A stretch of DNA of 64,000 nt from Hymenobacter sp. H14-R3 (GTDB taxonomy: Bacteria; Bacteroidota; Bacteroidia; Cytophagales; Hymenobacteraceae). Below the pieces are notes generated by a model. It did no database searches. It saw nothing but the letters and a program-made list of their open reading frames with translations, and was not told where the DNA came from. Shown here piece by piece: positions 43,596 through 53,500 of this stretch (within the stretch, counting starts at the first letter, position 1; each line of letters starts with the position of its first letter). The stretch lies in contig NZ_JASITD010000016.1 of the NCBI RefSeq assembly GCF_030063445.1, positions 1-64,000 of the forward strand, written 5' to 3'. Made by a program: the position numbers and the translations under genes.

Positions 43596-45191
43596 CTACG
43601 AGCTGCACGATAGCGTGGCGCTACCGGGCTTATCGCGCGCCCATTCGGGCCGCTTGGCGGCCAGCTCCTCGTGAGCGGGGTGCTCGGCAAAGGGCGTTTT
43701 CAGGACCTCAAACAAGGTATTCAGCGGCGCCAGGTCACCGGTTTCGGCCGCCTCGATGGCCGTCTGCGCCAGGTAGTTGCGCAGCACATACTTGGGGTTG
43801 GCGGCCAGCATAGCGGCCCGCAGCTCGCTGGGGGGCGCGGGCTCTTGCCGCAGGCGCTGCGCGTAGCGGTCGAGCCAGGCCAGCAGCGCCTCGGCCGTGG
43901 TGCCGGGCTCGGGGTAGGCGGCCTGCGCCAGCAGCGCCCGGTAGGAGCCCGCGTGGTCGCCGGCGGCCACCAGCGCGGGGGCCAGGTGCGAAAGCTGGCG
44001 AAAAAAAATGGTCATGTCCACGCCCGCTTCGGCCAGGGCGGGGGGCAGGGCTTCGGTGAGGGCCTGGTCGGCGGCCGGGGCGCGGGCGGTGAGGCCAAGC
44101 TTGCGCAGCAGCAGCGCGTGCTGGGTGGCGGCCAGGGTATCGGCGTAGGTATCGAGGCCGGCACGCAGGGCCTGCGGGTCGGGCACCAGGGGGCCCAGGG
44201 CCTGGGCCAGGGCCATGAGGTTCCACATGCCCATGCGGGGCTGCTGGCCAAACGCGTAGCGCCGCCCGCCAAAGTCGGTGGTGTTGGGCGTCCAGCTGAG
44301 GTTATAGGGCTCCAGCCAGCCGTAGGGGCCGTAGTCGATGGTGAGACCCAGGATGGACATATTATCGGTGTTGAGCACGCCGTGCACGAAGCCCACCGTC
44401 ATCCAGTGCGCCACCATTATGGCCGTGCGCCGCGCTATTTCCACAAACCAGCGCACGTAGGTTTCGGGCGTGGGCGGGCCCAGCTCGGGGTAGTGGTGGC
44501 GCAGCACGTAGTCGGCCAGGGCGCGCAGGTTGTCGATTTCGCCGCTGGCCGCCAGCAGCTGAAAATTGCCAAAGCGGATGAACGTAGGCGCTACCCGCGC
44601 CACCACGGCGCCCGGCTCGGGCGCGGCGTGGCCGTCGTAAAACATATCGCGCACCACCTCATCGCCGGTAGCTACCAGGCTGAGCGCCCGCGTAGTAGGC
44701 ACGCCGAGGTAGTGCATGGCCTCGCTGCACAAAAACTCGCGCAGCGACGAGCGCAGTACCGCCCGCCCATCACCGCGGCGTGAGTACGGGGTGGGGCCCG
44801 CCCCCTTCAGCTGGATTTCCTGGCGCGCGCCATCCACGGCCACCACCTGGCCCAGCGCAATGGCCCGGCCATCGCCGAGCTGCCCGGCCCAGTTGCCAAA
44901 CTGGTGCCCGCCGTAGCGCGCCGCAAACGGCTTCATGCTGGCCGTGACCAGGTTGCCGGCCAGCGCCGCCACGGCCGGGCCGCGCGCGGCCGGCGTAGCC
45001 AGCCCCAACAACGCACCCAGCGCCTCAGACCAGGCCAGCAGGTGGGGGTCGGCCACGGGCGTGGGGGCCACGCGCGAGTAGCAGTAGCCGGGCACCTGCC
45101 GGGGGCGGTTATCACCCGAGGCTTCGCCAGGCAGCTCGTCTACGAAGGGGTTCTCAAAAGCGGCCTGGTCGAATTGGGGAAGAGAGGGCAT
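43596..45191 (-). CDS. selO: Protein adenylyltransferase SelO (YdiU)
   Basis: 531-residue pseudokinase that transfers AMP to protein hydroxyls in redox stress. Family markers are YSRVAPTPVADPHLLAWS, MKPFAARYGGHQFGNWAGQLGDGR (nucleotide loop), ELFLKGAGPTPYSRRGDGRA-like sequence near residue 130, HYLGVPTTRALSLVATG, and the active-site stretch VGFVHGVLNTDNMSILGLTI followed by DYGPYGWL. Start 45191 (MPSLPQFDQAAF) is preferred over an upstream ATG at 45266 that adds untypical residues. Confidence 0.94.
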   Translation of the reverse strand: MPSLPQFDQAAFENPFVDELPGEASGDNRPRQVPGYCYSRVAPTPVADPHLLAWSEALGALLGLATPAARGPAVAALAGNLVTASMKPFAARYGGHQFGNWAGQLGDGRAIALGQVVAVDGARQEIQLKGAGPTPYSRRGDGRAVLRSSLREFLCSEAMHYLGVPTTRALSLVATGDEVVRDMFYDGHAAPEPGAVVARVAPTFIRFGNFQLLAASGEIDNLRALADYVLRHHYPELGPPTPETYVRWFVEIARRTAIMVAHWMTVGFVHGVLNTDNMSILGLTIDYGPYGWLEPYNLSWTPNTTDFGGRRYAFGQQPRMGMWNLMALAQALGPLVPDPQALRAGLDTYADTLAATQHALLLRKLGLTARAPAADQALTEALPPALAEAGVDMTIFFRQLSHLAPALVAAGDHAGSYRALLAQAAYPEPGTTAEALLAWLDRYAQRLRQEPAPPSELRAAMLAANPKYVLRNYLAQTAIEAAETGDLAPLNTLFEVLKTPFAEHPAHEELAAKRPEWARDKPGSATLSCSS

Positions 45192-45354
45192 GGGGAAGAT
45201 AAAAGAAGTTGTCAGATTGCCGTGAGGCGCCCGCGGAGGGCGATTAGCAGCAGCGCGTAACGGCACTGCGGAGGCAGGGCAAAGCAGCAGGCGAACTTAT
45301 GCGTAACCCGCAACCCGCCGCCCTAGTGCCCCATTACCGCGCTCATTGGCACTG

Positions 45355-45645
45355 CTACGGGCCCGGGCTTGGGGCGCGGCCGCCGTTGCAGCACGTAGGC
45401 AAAGCCCGCGCCAGCCCCACCCCTACCAGCGCGGGCGTAATATAGCCAAAGCCCGCCGCCAGGGGCAGCCCACTCAAAAACGCACCCAGCGCATTGCCCA
45501 TGTTGAAGGCCACCTGCGTGATGGAAGCCCCCAGCATTTCGGCACCTCTTGAGGTACGAGTCATCAGGATTTGGATGGGCGTGGCGATGGCCAGCGAGCA
45601 GCTGCCGGCCAAAAAGGAGAGCAGCAGCGACATAAGGCGGTCGAG
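45355..45645 (-). pseudogene. MFS transporter C-terminal fragment cut by an IS element
   Basis: The minus strand encodes the last spans of a drug-efflux-type MFS permease: LMSLLLSFLAGSCSLAIATP, then IQILMTRTSRGAEMLGASIT, QVAFNMGNALGAFLSGLPLA and AAGFGYITPALVGVGLA. The upstream two thirds are replaced by the IS3-family element that begins at 45646, and the matching 5' part is not found on its far side. The final 20 residues also deviate from family pattern. Confidence 0.75.
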
Positions 45646-46674
45646 TAAATCTGGACAGAATAGGGCCTTAACTTTCGAACGGCCTGAAAGACAGTCTCCA
45701 ACTTCCTGAACGTCGGCGTTATGAGGCCACCTTCCGAACCGAAGCCCTGCGCTTGGCCAGTGGAAGCCGCTCAACCCAGGCCGCCGCGCGCGCTACACAT
45801 CGACCCCCAAGCGAATTTATAGGTGGCAGCAGAAAGCGCTTACTCCCGTGGCAACTGCCCGTGGGGCAGAATTGGACCCTGCTATGGCAGCCGAGTTGCG
45901 TCAACTGCGGCCCGCCAATCGGCGGCAGGCTCAGGCTCTCCGTGACCGACACCCTAGGAGCCGCTACCGCTTTAGCGAGGCGCGGCGCGGCCAGTACCCC
46001 ATACGCCTGCTCTGCCAAGTACTGGGCGTGCCAGCCAGTGGGCACTACGCCTGGCAACCAGCTCAACAACAGGCACTAAACAAGAAACCGCCCGCCTGGG
46101 AAGAGGCATTGGCTAAGGTCTTCGCGCACTACAAACGCCGCTATGGCACCCGCCGGCTGCGAGTGGCCCTGCGCCAAAAGGGCTACCAGGTGGCCCTACC
46201 TGTGCGCGTATCAGGATATGGCCAGCAAGCAGGTGCTGGGCTGGCCGGTGGGGGCCTCGATGCCGGAAGTGCTCCTTACCAGCGCCTTGCAGCGCGCTTT
46301 TTGGGCGCAACCGCCCACGCCCGGCTTGCTCGTCCACGCTGACCGGGGTGGGCAGTAGTGCGGCAACGCCTACCGGCAACGGCTCCACGACCACGGGGCC
46401 GGGCGCTCGCAGAGCCGCCGCGGCAATTGCTACGATAACGCCCAGGCCGAAAACCGGCTACAGGTTTTGAATGCCTGTGGTTGCGCCTCAAAACGGAGGT
46501 GCTCGAACTACGGGAGCGGTTCGTTTTTGCCGACTTAGCCGACGCCCGGGCCAGCGGGGCCAGCTATTTTGACTACTATAGTCACGAGCGTCTGCACGCT
46601 AGCATCGGCCATCAGATGGCGTATTCTACTCACCAACAGTATTTTAAATGTAATGCCCTAAATTGTCCAGCGTA
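45646..46674 (+). mobile_element. Decayed IS3-family insertion sequence
   Basis: Terminal inverted repeats pair TAAATCTGGACAGAATAGGG.. (45646-45670) with ..CCCTAAATTGTCCAGCGTA (46651-46674). Inside, OrfA-like sequence (YEATFRTEALRLASGS, and in another frame KRIYRWQQKALTPVA) is followed by OrfB-like sequence: RYPIRLLCQVLGVPASGHY-type, HYKRRYGTRRLRVALRQKGY, YQDMASKQVLGWPVGASMPE, LLVHADRGGQ, NCYDNAQAEN, DYYSHERLHASIG. Several frameshifts, a stop after GGQ and an internal deletion that removes the first catalytic aspartate make it inactive. No flanking target duplication is evident. Confidence 0.85.
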
Positions 46675-46757
46675 ACTAGACCACCTCCATCCTCCTACCG
46701 GAGTTTTCTGTTCCGAGTATAGTGGCACCCCTTATGGCAGCACGACAACGCCCGTTA

Positions 46758-47720
46758 CTACTCCCCAATCGGGGCTTGGGTTGCAACAAGGTTTTCCACT
46801 TTGGGCACTGTTTGTAGATAGGCCCATATCGCGGCCGCTTCGGCCTCGCTCATGCGCGTAAACTTGGGCATGGGCTCACGCAGCGGGCCGTGGGGCGAGA
46901 TGCCGGAGCGGGTGGCGTGGTCAAACTGCGCTTCGGTCCAGTCCCCGAGCCCAGTATTTTCGTCCATCGTCAGGTTGCGCGTTGTCACCGGGCGGCGCCC
47001 TCGGTCGAGCATCACGGTGCCGCCGCCGAGGTAGCCGGCCGAGTGCTCGGGGTGGAGCGCATCGTTGGTTTTCAAATCCCGCGAGTGGCAGTCGTAGCAC
47101 TTGTAGCGGCCTACAACTAGGTAGCGGCCGTAGGCCACCGCGTCGGAAGCGGGCGGGGCCACGACCGGCCCAGTGGGTAACGGCGTGGGCTGCATAACGC
47201 TGTTGGTGAGGGCCTTGAGTAAGAAGGAAGGTTCCTGCGCGGGCGTGGCTACGGGCGTGGGCTTCACCCACGAATCGTTGGAGCGAAGAAAAGCCACGAG
47301 GCTGCTCACGTCCTCATCGGACATTTGCACGAAGCTGGGCATAACGACCCGGTAGCGACCATCGGGCCCCACCCCGGTACGCAGCAGCCCCACCAGCTGC
47401 CCGTCGGTCCAGCGACCGATGCCATGCACGGGGTCCTGCGTGATATTGGCCGCGTATATTTTGCCAAACTCCGCCGGCAAGCCGGGCATGGGCTGTCCAC
47501 TAAGCGTGCCCGTGCTACGGTTGAGATGGCAGTCGGCGCAGATGGACACGGCCAGCTGCTGGCCCAGGGCCACCCGCGCGGGAGTGGCCACGACCACGGC
47601 CTGCCCAGCCGGCGGGGCGTAGTGGGGGATGCCGCGCAGCTCGATGCTGGCGGCCAACCCGGCCCCCAGCAGTAGCAGGCCGCCTAACCCGTAGGCTCCC
47701 ACTCGCAGAAATTTATTCAT
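46758..47720 (-). CDS. Membrane-anchored dihaem cytochrome c
   Basis: 320 residues with one N-terminal span (VGAYGLGGLLLLGAGLAASI) and two cytochrome c domains, haem motifs CADCH (about residue 62) and CYDCH (about 210). MPSFVQMSDEDVSSLVAFLR and MPKFTRMSEAEAAAIWAYLQ carry the methionine ligands. The pattern of two similar halves, each with YAANIT/TTRNLT..GIGRWTD/GLGDWTE, fits dihaem electron carriers that feed dehydrogenases or oxidases. Start 47720 (MNKFLRVGAYG) begins the anchor. Redox partners are not evident nearby. Confidence 0.87.
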   Translation of the reverse strand: MNKFLRVGAYGLGGLLLLGAGLAASIELRGIPHYAPPAGQAVVVATPARVALGQQLAVSICADCHLNRSTGTLSGQPMPGLPAEFGKIYAANITQDPVHGIGRWTDGQLVGLLRTGVGPDGRYRVVMPSFVQMSDEDVSSLVAFLRSNDSWVKPTPVATPAQEPSFLLKALTNSVMQPTPLPTGPVVAPPASDAVAYGRYLVVGRYKCYDCHSRDLKTNDALHPEHSAGYLGGGTVMLDRGRRPVTTRNLTMDENTGLGDWTEAQFDHATRSGISPHGPLREPMPKFTRMSEAEAAAIWAYLQTVPKVENLVATQAPIGE

Positions 47721-47887
47721 GCGTTTTTCACGTGTATTCAGGGTGTTTTGGACAGCCAAAAAAAAGTAAACAGCCATGGCGAGCGCAGTGAAGCATTTCT
47801 ACTGAGGCTGTAAATCGCTTGCTGCTACCGGCAGGGCGCTCAGAGAGGCAGGCGCAGCCTGGCGCGCTCTGAGCCAACCCCTAAACC

Positions 47888-48694
47888 CTAGCGCAGCGTG
47901 AGCCCGCCTAGCGAAATAACGTATTCGCCAGCCGCCGCGTCGTAGCGGATGGTGTAGGTGGTGGGGAAGTATTCACCCGTCTTCTCGTAGGTCTGCGGCT
48001 GCTTAATGGCGGCCGAGAAGTTGACCGTGGGCGTGAGCATGGCCTTGGTGAACATGGGCTCCAGGAAGGTGACGTGCCCATTGTAGGTACCGTAGATAAA
48101 CGTGCTGCTGAAGCTGCCGCCGGGCTGGTATTCGGGGCTGCTGGGGTCAATCCAGTGGCGGCCCATCATGGGCACGGTGCGGCCGGGCACCCCGTTGGGC
48201 GGCGTGACGTAGCCGGCCGGCAGCCCGGCCGCCGCCGGGAAGATATCGCCCTTGGGGTCGTCGGACGTAATGGCCATTTGCGCGCTCATGGGCTGCATGT
48301 AGAAGTGCAGGTCGAAGTGCGGCACGCCGTACTGCGGGGCGGGGTCGTGGCCCATGGGGTTCCAGTCGAAAGAGAGGTGGTCGAAGGGCGTTTTGGCGGC
48401 GCTGGCGGGCAGCACCAAGTGGTACATAGTGCCCATTACCGGCTGGGCCGGCAGCCCGTTGAGGGCCGCAGCCGTCAGGCGCAGACCCATTTCAGTCGGG
48501 TTGCCGGCCGCGTCGGTGTTGATGTACGCGCGGCCCATGCCGCTGCCGATGGCAATGGACGCACCGTAGATGGTCGCCGGCTGCGGAGCATCGGCATCGT
48601 GGTGGCTACAAGCCGAAAGCGAGATACTGCCCAGCGCAAGCAGGCCGGGGGTGCAACGCCTAGCCAAGCGGGCAAATGGAGCGAAAGTTTTCAT
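47888..48694 (-). CDS. Lipoprotein, DUF5602/TTHB210-like
   Basis: 268 residues. A lipoprotein signal ending in ISLSACSHHD anchors it to the envelope. The body is beta-rich with the stretch GVPHFDLHFYMQPMSAQMAI, a histidine-bearing motif that resembles DUF5602/TTHB210-like proteins, preceded by FDHLSFDWNPMGHDPAP. Later GRHWIDPSSPEYQPGGSFS and FIYGTYNGHVTFLEPMFTKA complete the pattern. Function unknown. The family name is given from memory of motifs only. It lies 167 bases upstream of the dihaem cytochrome on the same strand. Confidence 0.7.
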   Translation of the reverse strand: MKTFAPFARLARRCTPGLLALGSISLSACSHHDADAPQPATIYGASIAIGSGMGRAYINTDAAGNPTEMGLRLTAAALNGLPAQPVMGTMYHLVLPASAAKTPFDHLSFDWNPMGHDPAPQYGVPHFDLHFYMQPMSAQMAITSDDPKGDIFPAAAGLPAGYVTPPNGVPGRTVPMMGRHWIDPSSPEYQPGGSFSSTFIYGTYNGHVTFLEPMFTKAMLTPTVNFSAAIKQPQTYEKTGEYFPTTYTIRYDAAAGEYVISLGGLTLR

Positions 48695-48919
48695 GAGTGA
48701 GAAAAGAGAAAAAGTGAAGAGACTATAAGTAGGGATTCTCTCAGAAAACGGAAAATACAGCAGGCCAAGACCCCAAAAGCAGCCTGCTATGTTTTCTGGA
48801 TTCTGCGAGCACCCGACCAAGGCCAATAGCGCTACTCATTAGTAGCTAGCGACTTACATTTTAAGTTGGCCTGTGCCAGCCCGGCCCGACAGTTTTTGAG
48901 GCCTTTGCCTTGGTGTTGC

Positions 48920-49378
48920 TCAAATTGTCACCTCCACTTCCTGAACCATGCACGTCTGGGGCGGCTTAGTCAGGTAGAAGGTGGCTGGGTTGAAGGGGCT
49001 ATCGGCGTTTAGCGACACGCCCGTAACCCGCTTGCCGTCCACCATCAAGTCCACTTGCATGACTTCCCCTTTGGCGGGCCACCAGTAGCTGACGGCGGAA
49101 ACATCGTCGCATTGGACGCTCAGGTAGAGCCGCGTGCCTCTGGCAACGGGCCCCACGACGACGCTCGAATTTCGGGCATTACCAGTCCATAGCACCTTGT
49201 GGGCCCCGGCGGCCCGCAACGGCGTGTCGTGCAGGCTCGCCGAGGTTGGCACCCCCAGCCACGACGTATTATTTAAAAAATTAAGGGTTACTACCCCGGC
49301 AGCGGGCGTGGGGTCGTTCTGGCTGCTGCACCCAGTGAAGACCAGAAAAAGAGTGAGCAATAGAAGCTTGTTTTTCAT
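48920..49378 (-). CDS. Small lipoprotein of unknown function
   Basis: 152 residues. Signal peptide with lipobox LVFTGCSSQ (Cys about residue 16). The mature part is one beta-sandwich-like domain (VVTLNFLNNTSWLGVPTSAS, LYLSVQCDDVSAVSYWW, VMQVDLMVDGKRVTGVSL), with two cysteines that could pair. Start ATG 49378 (MKNKLLLLTLFL) is chosen. The longer frame adds non-native sequence. No family recognised. Confidence 0.72.
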   Translation of the reverse strand: MKNKLLLLTLFLVFTGCSSQNDPTPAAGVVTLNFLNNTSWLGVPTSASLHDTPLRAAGAHKVLWTGNARNSSVVVGPVARGTRLYLSVQCDDVSAVSYWWPAKGEVMQVDLMVDGKRVTGVSLNADSPFNPATFYLTKPPQTCMVQEVEVTI

Positions 49379-49802
49379 GCGCGTAGGGCTTTTAGAATTT
49401 CGGGTAGTTTTCATAGGTGGGGGCAGCAAGTAGTGGGGTGAGCGGGTAGGTCGGGCTACGCTGCCGCTCAGAATTGGGGCGGTAGCCGGCACGCGCACCA
49501 GGCGCACACCTTCAGGCAGGGCGCGCGGCAGCGCACGGGACCTCGGGCCAGTAGCGGGCCCCGTAGTCTGGTGGGCCGCAACCCCCAGCGTTTGCCAACC
49601 GGCGGCAAGGAAGTGGCGATTGGTTTCATAGGGAAGCGGGGAGAAGAGAGGAAAGTCTATTGCCCGCCGCTGGGTACTGCCCATCGGGGTTGCGGGTAGT
49701 AAAGGTCCTGGCCCCTACTGTCGCATTCAACAAACCCTATACCCCCATTTGGGGGAGGGCCCGGCGCCGACGGTGGCGGCGGGGCCGGCCGTACTTTGTG
49801 CT

Positions 49803-50435
49803 ATGAACTCGCTCAACCTGGCCCTCGTGGAAGACGACCCCGAAGTTCGCGGGCTGCTTGGTGGCTACCTGGGCCGGCAGCCCGGCCTGAACCTGGTGCT
49901 GGCGTGCGCTTCGGCCGAGCAGTTTTTGGCCGAGCTACCCGACGCACTGCCCCCCGACGTGGTGCTGCTCGACCTGGGCCTACCCGGCATGAGTGGGCTG
50001 GAGGCCCTGCCCCTCATCAAGCAGCGCCTGCCGCAGGCCGACGTCATCGTGCAGACCGTGTTCGAAGACCCCGACCGCATCTACCTGGCCCTGAGCCGGG
50101 GCGCGAGCGGCTACCTCCTCAAAAGCACACCCCTGGCCCAGCTGCCGCAGGCCATCCGGGAGGTCGCCAGCGGCGGCTCGACCCTCAGCCCCTCGGTGGC
50201 GCGGCGGGTGCTGGCGCACTTTAAACCGGGCCCCGTGCAGCACCCCACCCTCCTCTCCCCGCGTGAGCAGCAGGTATTTGAAGCCCTGGTGGACGGCCTG
50301 GCCGACAAGGAAATTGCCCAACGCCTCGACCTGGGCCTCGAAACGGTGCACACCTACGTCAAAAACGTGTACCACAAGCTGCACGTCAGCGGCCGCATCG
50401 AGCTGCTGAGCCGGGCCGCCCGCGGGCAACTGTAA
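49803..50435 (+). CDS. NarL/LuxR-type response regulator
   Basis: 210-residue two-component regulator. Receiver domain: LALVEDDPEVRGLLGGYL (acid pocket), phospho-acceptor Asp57 in DVVLLDLGLPGMSG, and KSTPLAQLP with the conserved lysine. Output domain: LSPREQQVFEALVDGLADKEIAQRL, then ETVHTYVKNVYHKLHVSGR, the LuxR helix-turn-helix. It converges on the sensor kinase gene on the other strand, the natural partner. Confidence 0.92.
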   Translation: MNSLNLALVEDDPEVRGLLGGYLGRQPGLNLVLACASAEQFLAELPDALPPDVVLLDLGLPGMSGLEALPLIKQRLPQADVIVQTVFEDPDRIYLALSRGASGYLLKSTPLAQLPQAIREVASGGSTLSPSVARRVLAHFKPGPVQHPTLLSPREQQVFEALVDGLADKEIAQRLDLGLETVHTYVKNVYHKLHVSGRIELLSRAARGQL

Positions 50436-50443
50436 ATGAGAAG

Positions 50444-50580
50444 TTTAGAGCGGATTACACGGCATTGTACTCTTTTGGAAGTAATGATAAATTAAAAGTT
50501 AAAATTTTGACAGTCAAGTTTTTAGTTTATCGTTTTTAATTACTTCCAAAAGAATACACTAAATTGGAAACCGCTCTAAA
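50444..50580. mobile_element. MITE-like element, copy A
   Basis: 137 bases between perfect ten-base terminal repeats TTTAGAGCGG (50444-50453) and CCGCTCTAAA (50571-50580). The interior is also self-complementary: CTCTTTTGGAAGTAAT pairs with ATTACTTCCAAAAGA, so the whole element is one long hairpin. It contains no gene and is AT-rich. A degenerate copy lies at 32846-32959. It fills the gap between the convergent response regulator and kinase genes and may double as their terminator. Confidence 0.7.
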
Positions 50581-50595
50581 GTCTTCCCTACCCCC

Positions 50596-53500
50596 TCACC
50601 CCAGGGTCACCAGCACGCAGTAGCCGGGGCGGCCGTCTTGGTGGGGGCCGGTACGCAGGTCGGCCCCCAGGGCCTTGGCGCGGTGGGCCATGTTGCGCAG
50701 GCCCATACCACTGGGGTGGGGTAGGCTGCTTGCGCTGCTTTGGCCATTGTCGCACACTTCCAGCACCAGCTTACCCTGGCGGCGGCCCAGCTGCACGCTG
50801 ATTTCGGTGGCGGCCTGGGCGTGCCGGGCGGCGTTGGTAACCGCTTCTTTGAAAATGAGGAATAAGTGCTGGCGCGTGCTGGCCGGCAGCACGGTGGCTT
50901 CGCTGAGCCCGGCCTGCGTGAAGGTGGCGTGCAGGCCGGCCGCGGTGGCGGTTTGGTCGAGGTGCTCGCGCATGCGGTCCAGCAGTGCGGCCACGGAATC
51001 GGCCTGCGAATCGATGCCCCACACCACGTCGCGCATGGTCTGGACGGCCGCCCGGCTATTATAGAGCAGCCGGTCGAAGGCCTGGCGGGGGTCGAAGCGG
51101 CCCGCCAGGGCCTCGCCCGGCCCGGGCAGGTAATGCTCGCGCAGCACCTCGGCCAGCATGGTTACCCTGGTTAGCAAGGCCCCTACTTCATCGTGCAGGT
51201 TGGCGGCCAGCTCCACCCGCCGGTGCGCCTCGCGCAGCACGCTGCGCAGCCGCAGACGGTGCGTGCCGTAGCCAAGGGCCAGGAGCCCCCCGGCCACCAG
51301 CGCCCACAGCAGCGGCCACTGCCACCAGCTGGCTTCCACGTGCAGCGGCACGCGCAGGTGGTTGCCCGCCGGCTGGCCGCCCGCGGTTTCGGCCCGAATT
51401 TCGACTTCGTAATTCCCCGGGGCCAGGCCGCGCAGCACCAGCCGCCGCGGCGTGTTCAGCCAGGCCGTGGGCCGCGCTTCGGCCGCATAGTGCAGGCGGT
51501 AAGCGTAGCGGGCGAGGTCCGGGTCGAAATAATCCGTCAGGGCCAGGCGCAACTCCACGAAGGCATTGGGGCCGGCGGGTAGCGTGAACTGCTCGTGGTG
51601 GCCGGCAGGCAGGTACCGCACGGCTTCGGTAGCGCCGGCCGGGGTGCCCAGGGCGGTGAGCAGCAGCCGCGGCGGGCGGGGCAGGGCTATTGCCACGGCG
51701 CGCTCCGGCCGCACGCGGTACACGCCACTCACCCCCCCAAACCACAACGTGCCGTCGGCATCGGCGAAGGCCGACCGGCGGTTTAGTTCGGGGTCCTTAA
51801 ACCCCTCAGTTTCGCCAAAAACCGACAGCTGGCCACTGGCCGGGGCGTAGCGCACCAGCCCGGCATAGGTGCCCACCCACAGGTGGCCCGCGCGGTCGGG
51901 CAGGATGGTCGCGATGCGGTGGCTCGGCAACCCCTCGGCCTCGCTCAGCTGGCGCACCACACCCGCGTGGGCATCCACCAGCAGCAGGCCCTGGTCGAGG
52001 GTGCCCACCCACACGCGGCCGGGGCCCGCCGCCGTCACGCAGGTGAGGGCATCAGTCGGCAGCCGGTGCCCGGCCGGGGCTTCTACCCCATAAGCCCGCA
52101 GCCGGGCCGGCTGGTCGGGGGGCAGCCAGAACAGGCCGCCAGTAGTGCTTATCCACAGGGCCCCGGTGGCCGGGTCTTCGGCCAGGCCCGTGATGTCGAG
52201 CTTGTGCAGGGGCCAGTCGGGCTGGTCATCCGCCACCCGCCGCAGGGAGGCCAAGTCGGCGCTGACGCGGAACAAGCCCGTTTGACCGCCCACCCAAAGC
52301 CGGCCGGCGTGGTCGTGGAGCAGCGCGAAAGCGCGGGCCGGGCCGGGGGTTTCGCGCCGCCAGGGCCGCAGCGGCCCCTGCGCTAAATTGCTAATCTGGC
52401 CCATTGTCAGGTCGAGGCGCAATACGCCCCACAGCTCGTCGGCCAGCACGGCGAAGTGACCCGTGGGGGGCGCGAAAATACCGCCGAATACGCCGTCATA
52501 TTTCTCGTGCGTAGCCACCTGCCAGCTGCGGAACGGCCGCAGGGGAGCCGCGGGCGAGTCGGCCGCCTGCGTGAAGGAGCCACCGTAGGTAGACACGAAA
52601 AGCCGGCCGTCGGGCAGCCGGGCGATGAGCCGGGCGCTGCCCACTGCCTCCCCGCCGGCCCGCAGCACGGGCTCCACTACCCGCCGCACCGGCCGCTGCT
52701 TGTAGCACCCGCGCCAGTCGCGGGCGTAGCGCCACCAGATGCCCTGCGCATCGCGTTCGAGCCTGTAGCTGAGCGCCTGGTTGGCCACCCCGGTCACCGG
52801 CGTACTAGATAGGCGGGGGCACGCCCCGCGCAAGTCGCTGACGTGCAGCCACTGCCCCTGCACCAGGGCGTCGAGGGTGCTATCGGTCACGTAGGGCGAG
52901 TGGTACATCTGGGGCAGGAGCCGGGGCCACCGGCAGAGGGCCCGCAGGCGGTAGGCCGGGTCCAGCACAAACATCCCCTGGCGCCCAAAAAACCGCTGCG
53001 GCCGCGTGCCCGGCACCGGCAGGAGCTGCGCGGGCACCCGAAACTGCCGCTGCACTGTGCCGTTGGGGGCCAGGTAGTACAGCACGGGGCGGTCGCTGGC
53101 CAGCCAAACGCCGTCGCCTCCCGTTTCAGCCGTAAAGTAGAAGGCGGTTTCGGCCACCCGGCTTACCGGAAAAAGCGGGGCCTGCGGGCGCGTGGCGGCA
53201 AAAACGGCTATAGTTCCGGCCCCGTAGCCCACCCAGAGGCGGTCGCTGCGCGGGTGGTACAGCAGGGTCGCCACTTTCGGGCGTTCGTCGGGGCGCACCG
53301 GCAGCGGCACCAGCAGCAGGCGGCCGGTACCAGGGTCAAAACGCAGCAGGCCCGACTCGGCCCCTATCCACAGCCGGCCCACTTGGTCGAGGGCCAGCGC
53401 CGCCACCGCCGCCACTGCCAGGCGCGGCCCCTGGCGCACCAGGCTTTTCAGGGGTACTAGTTCGTTGCCGTCGTAGCGATACACCCCCTCGTCGGTGGCC

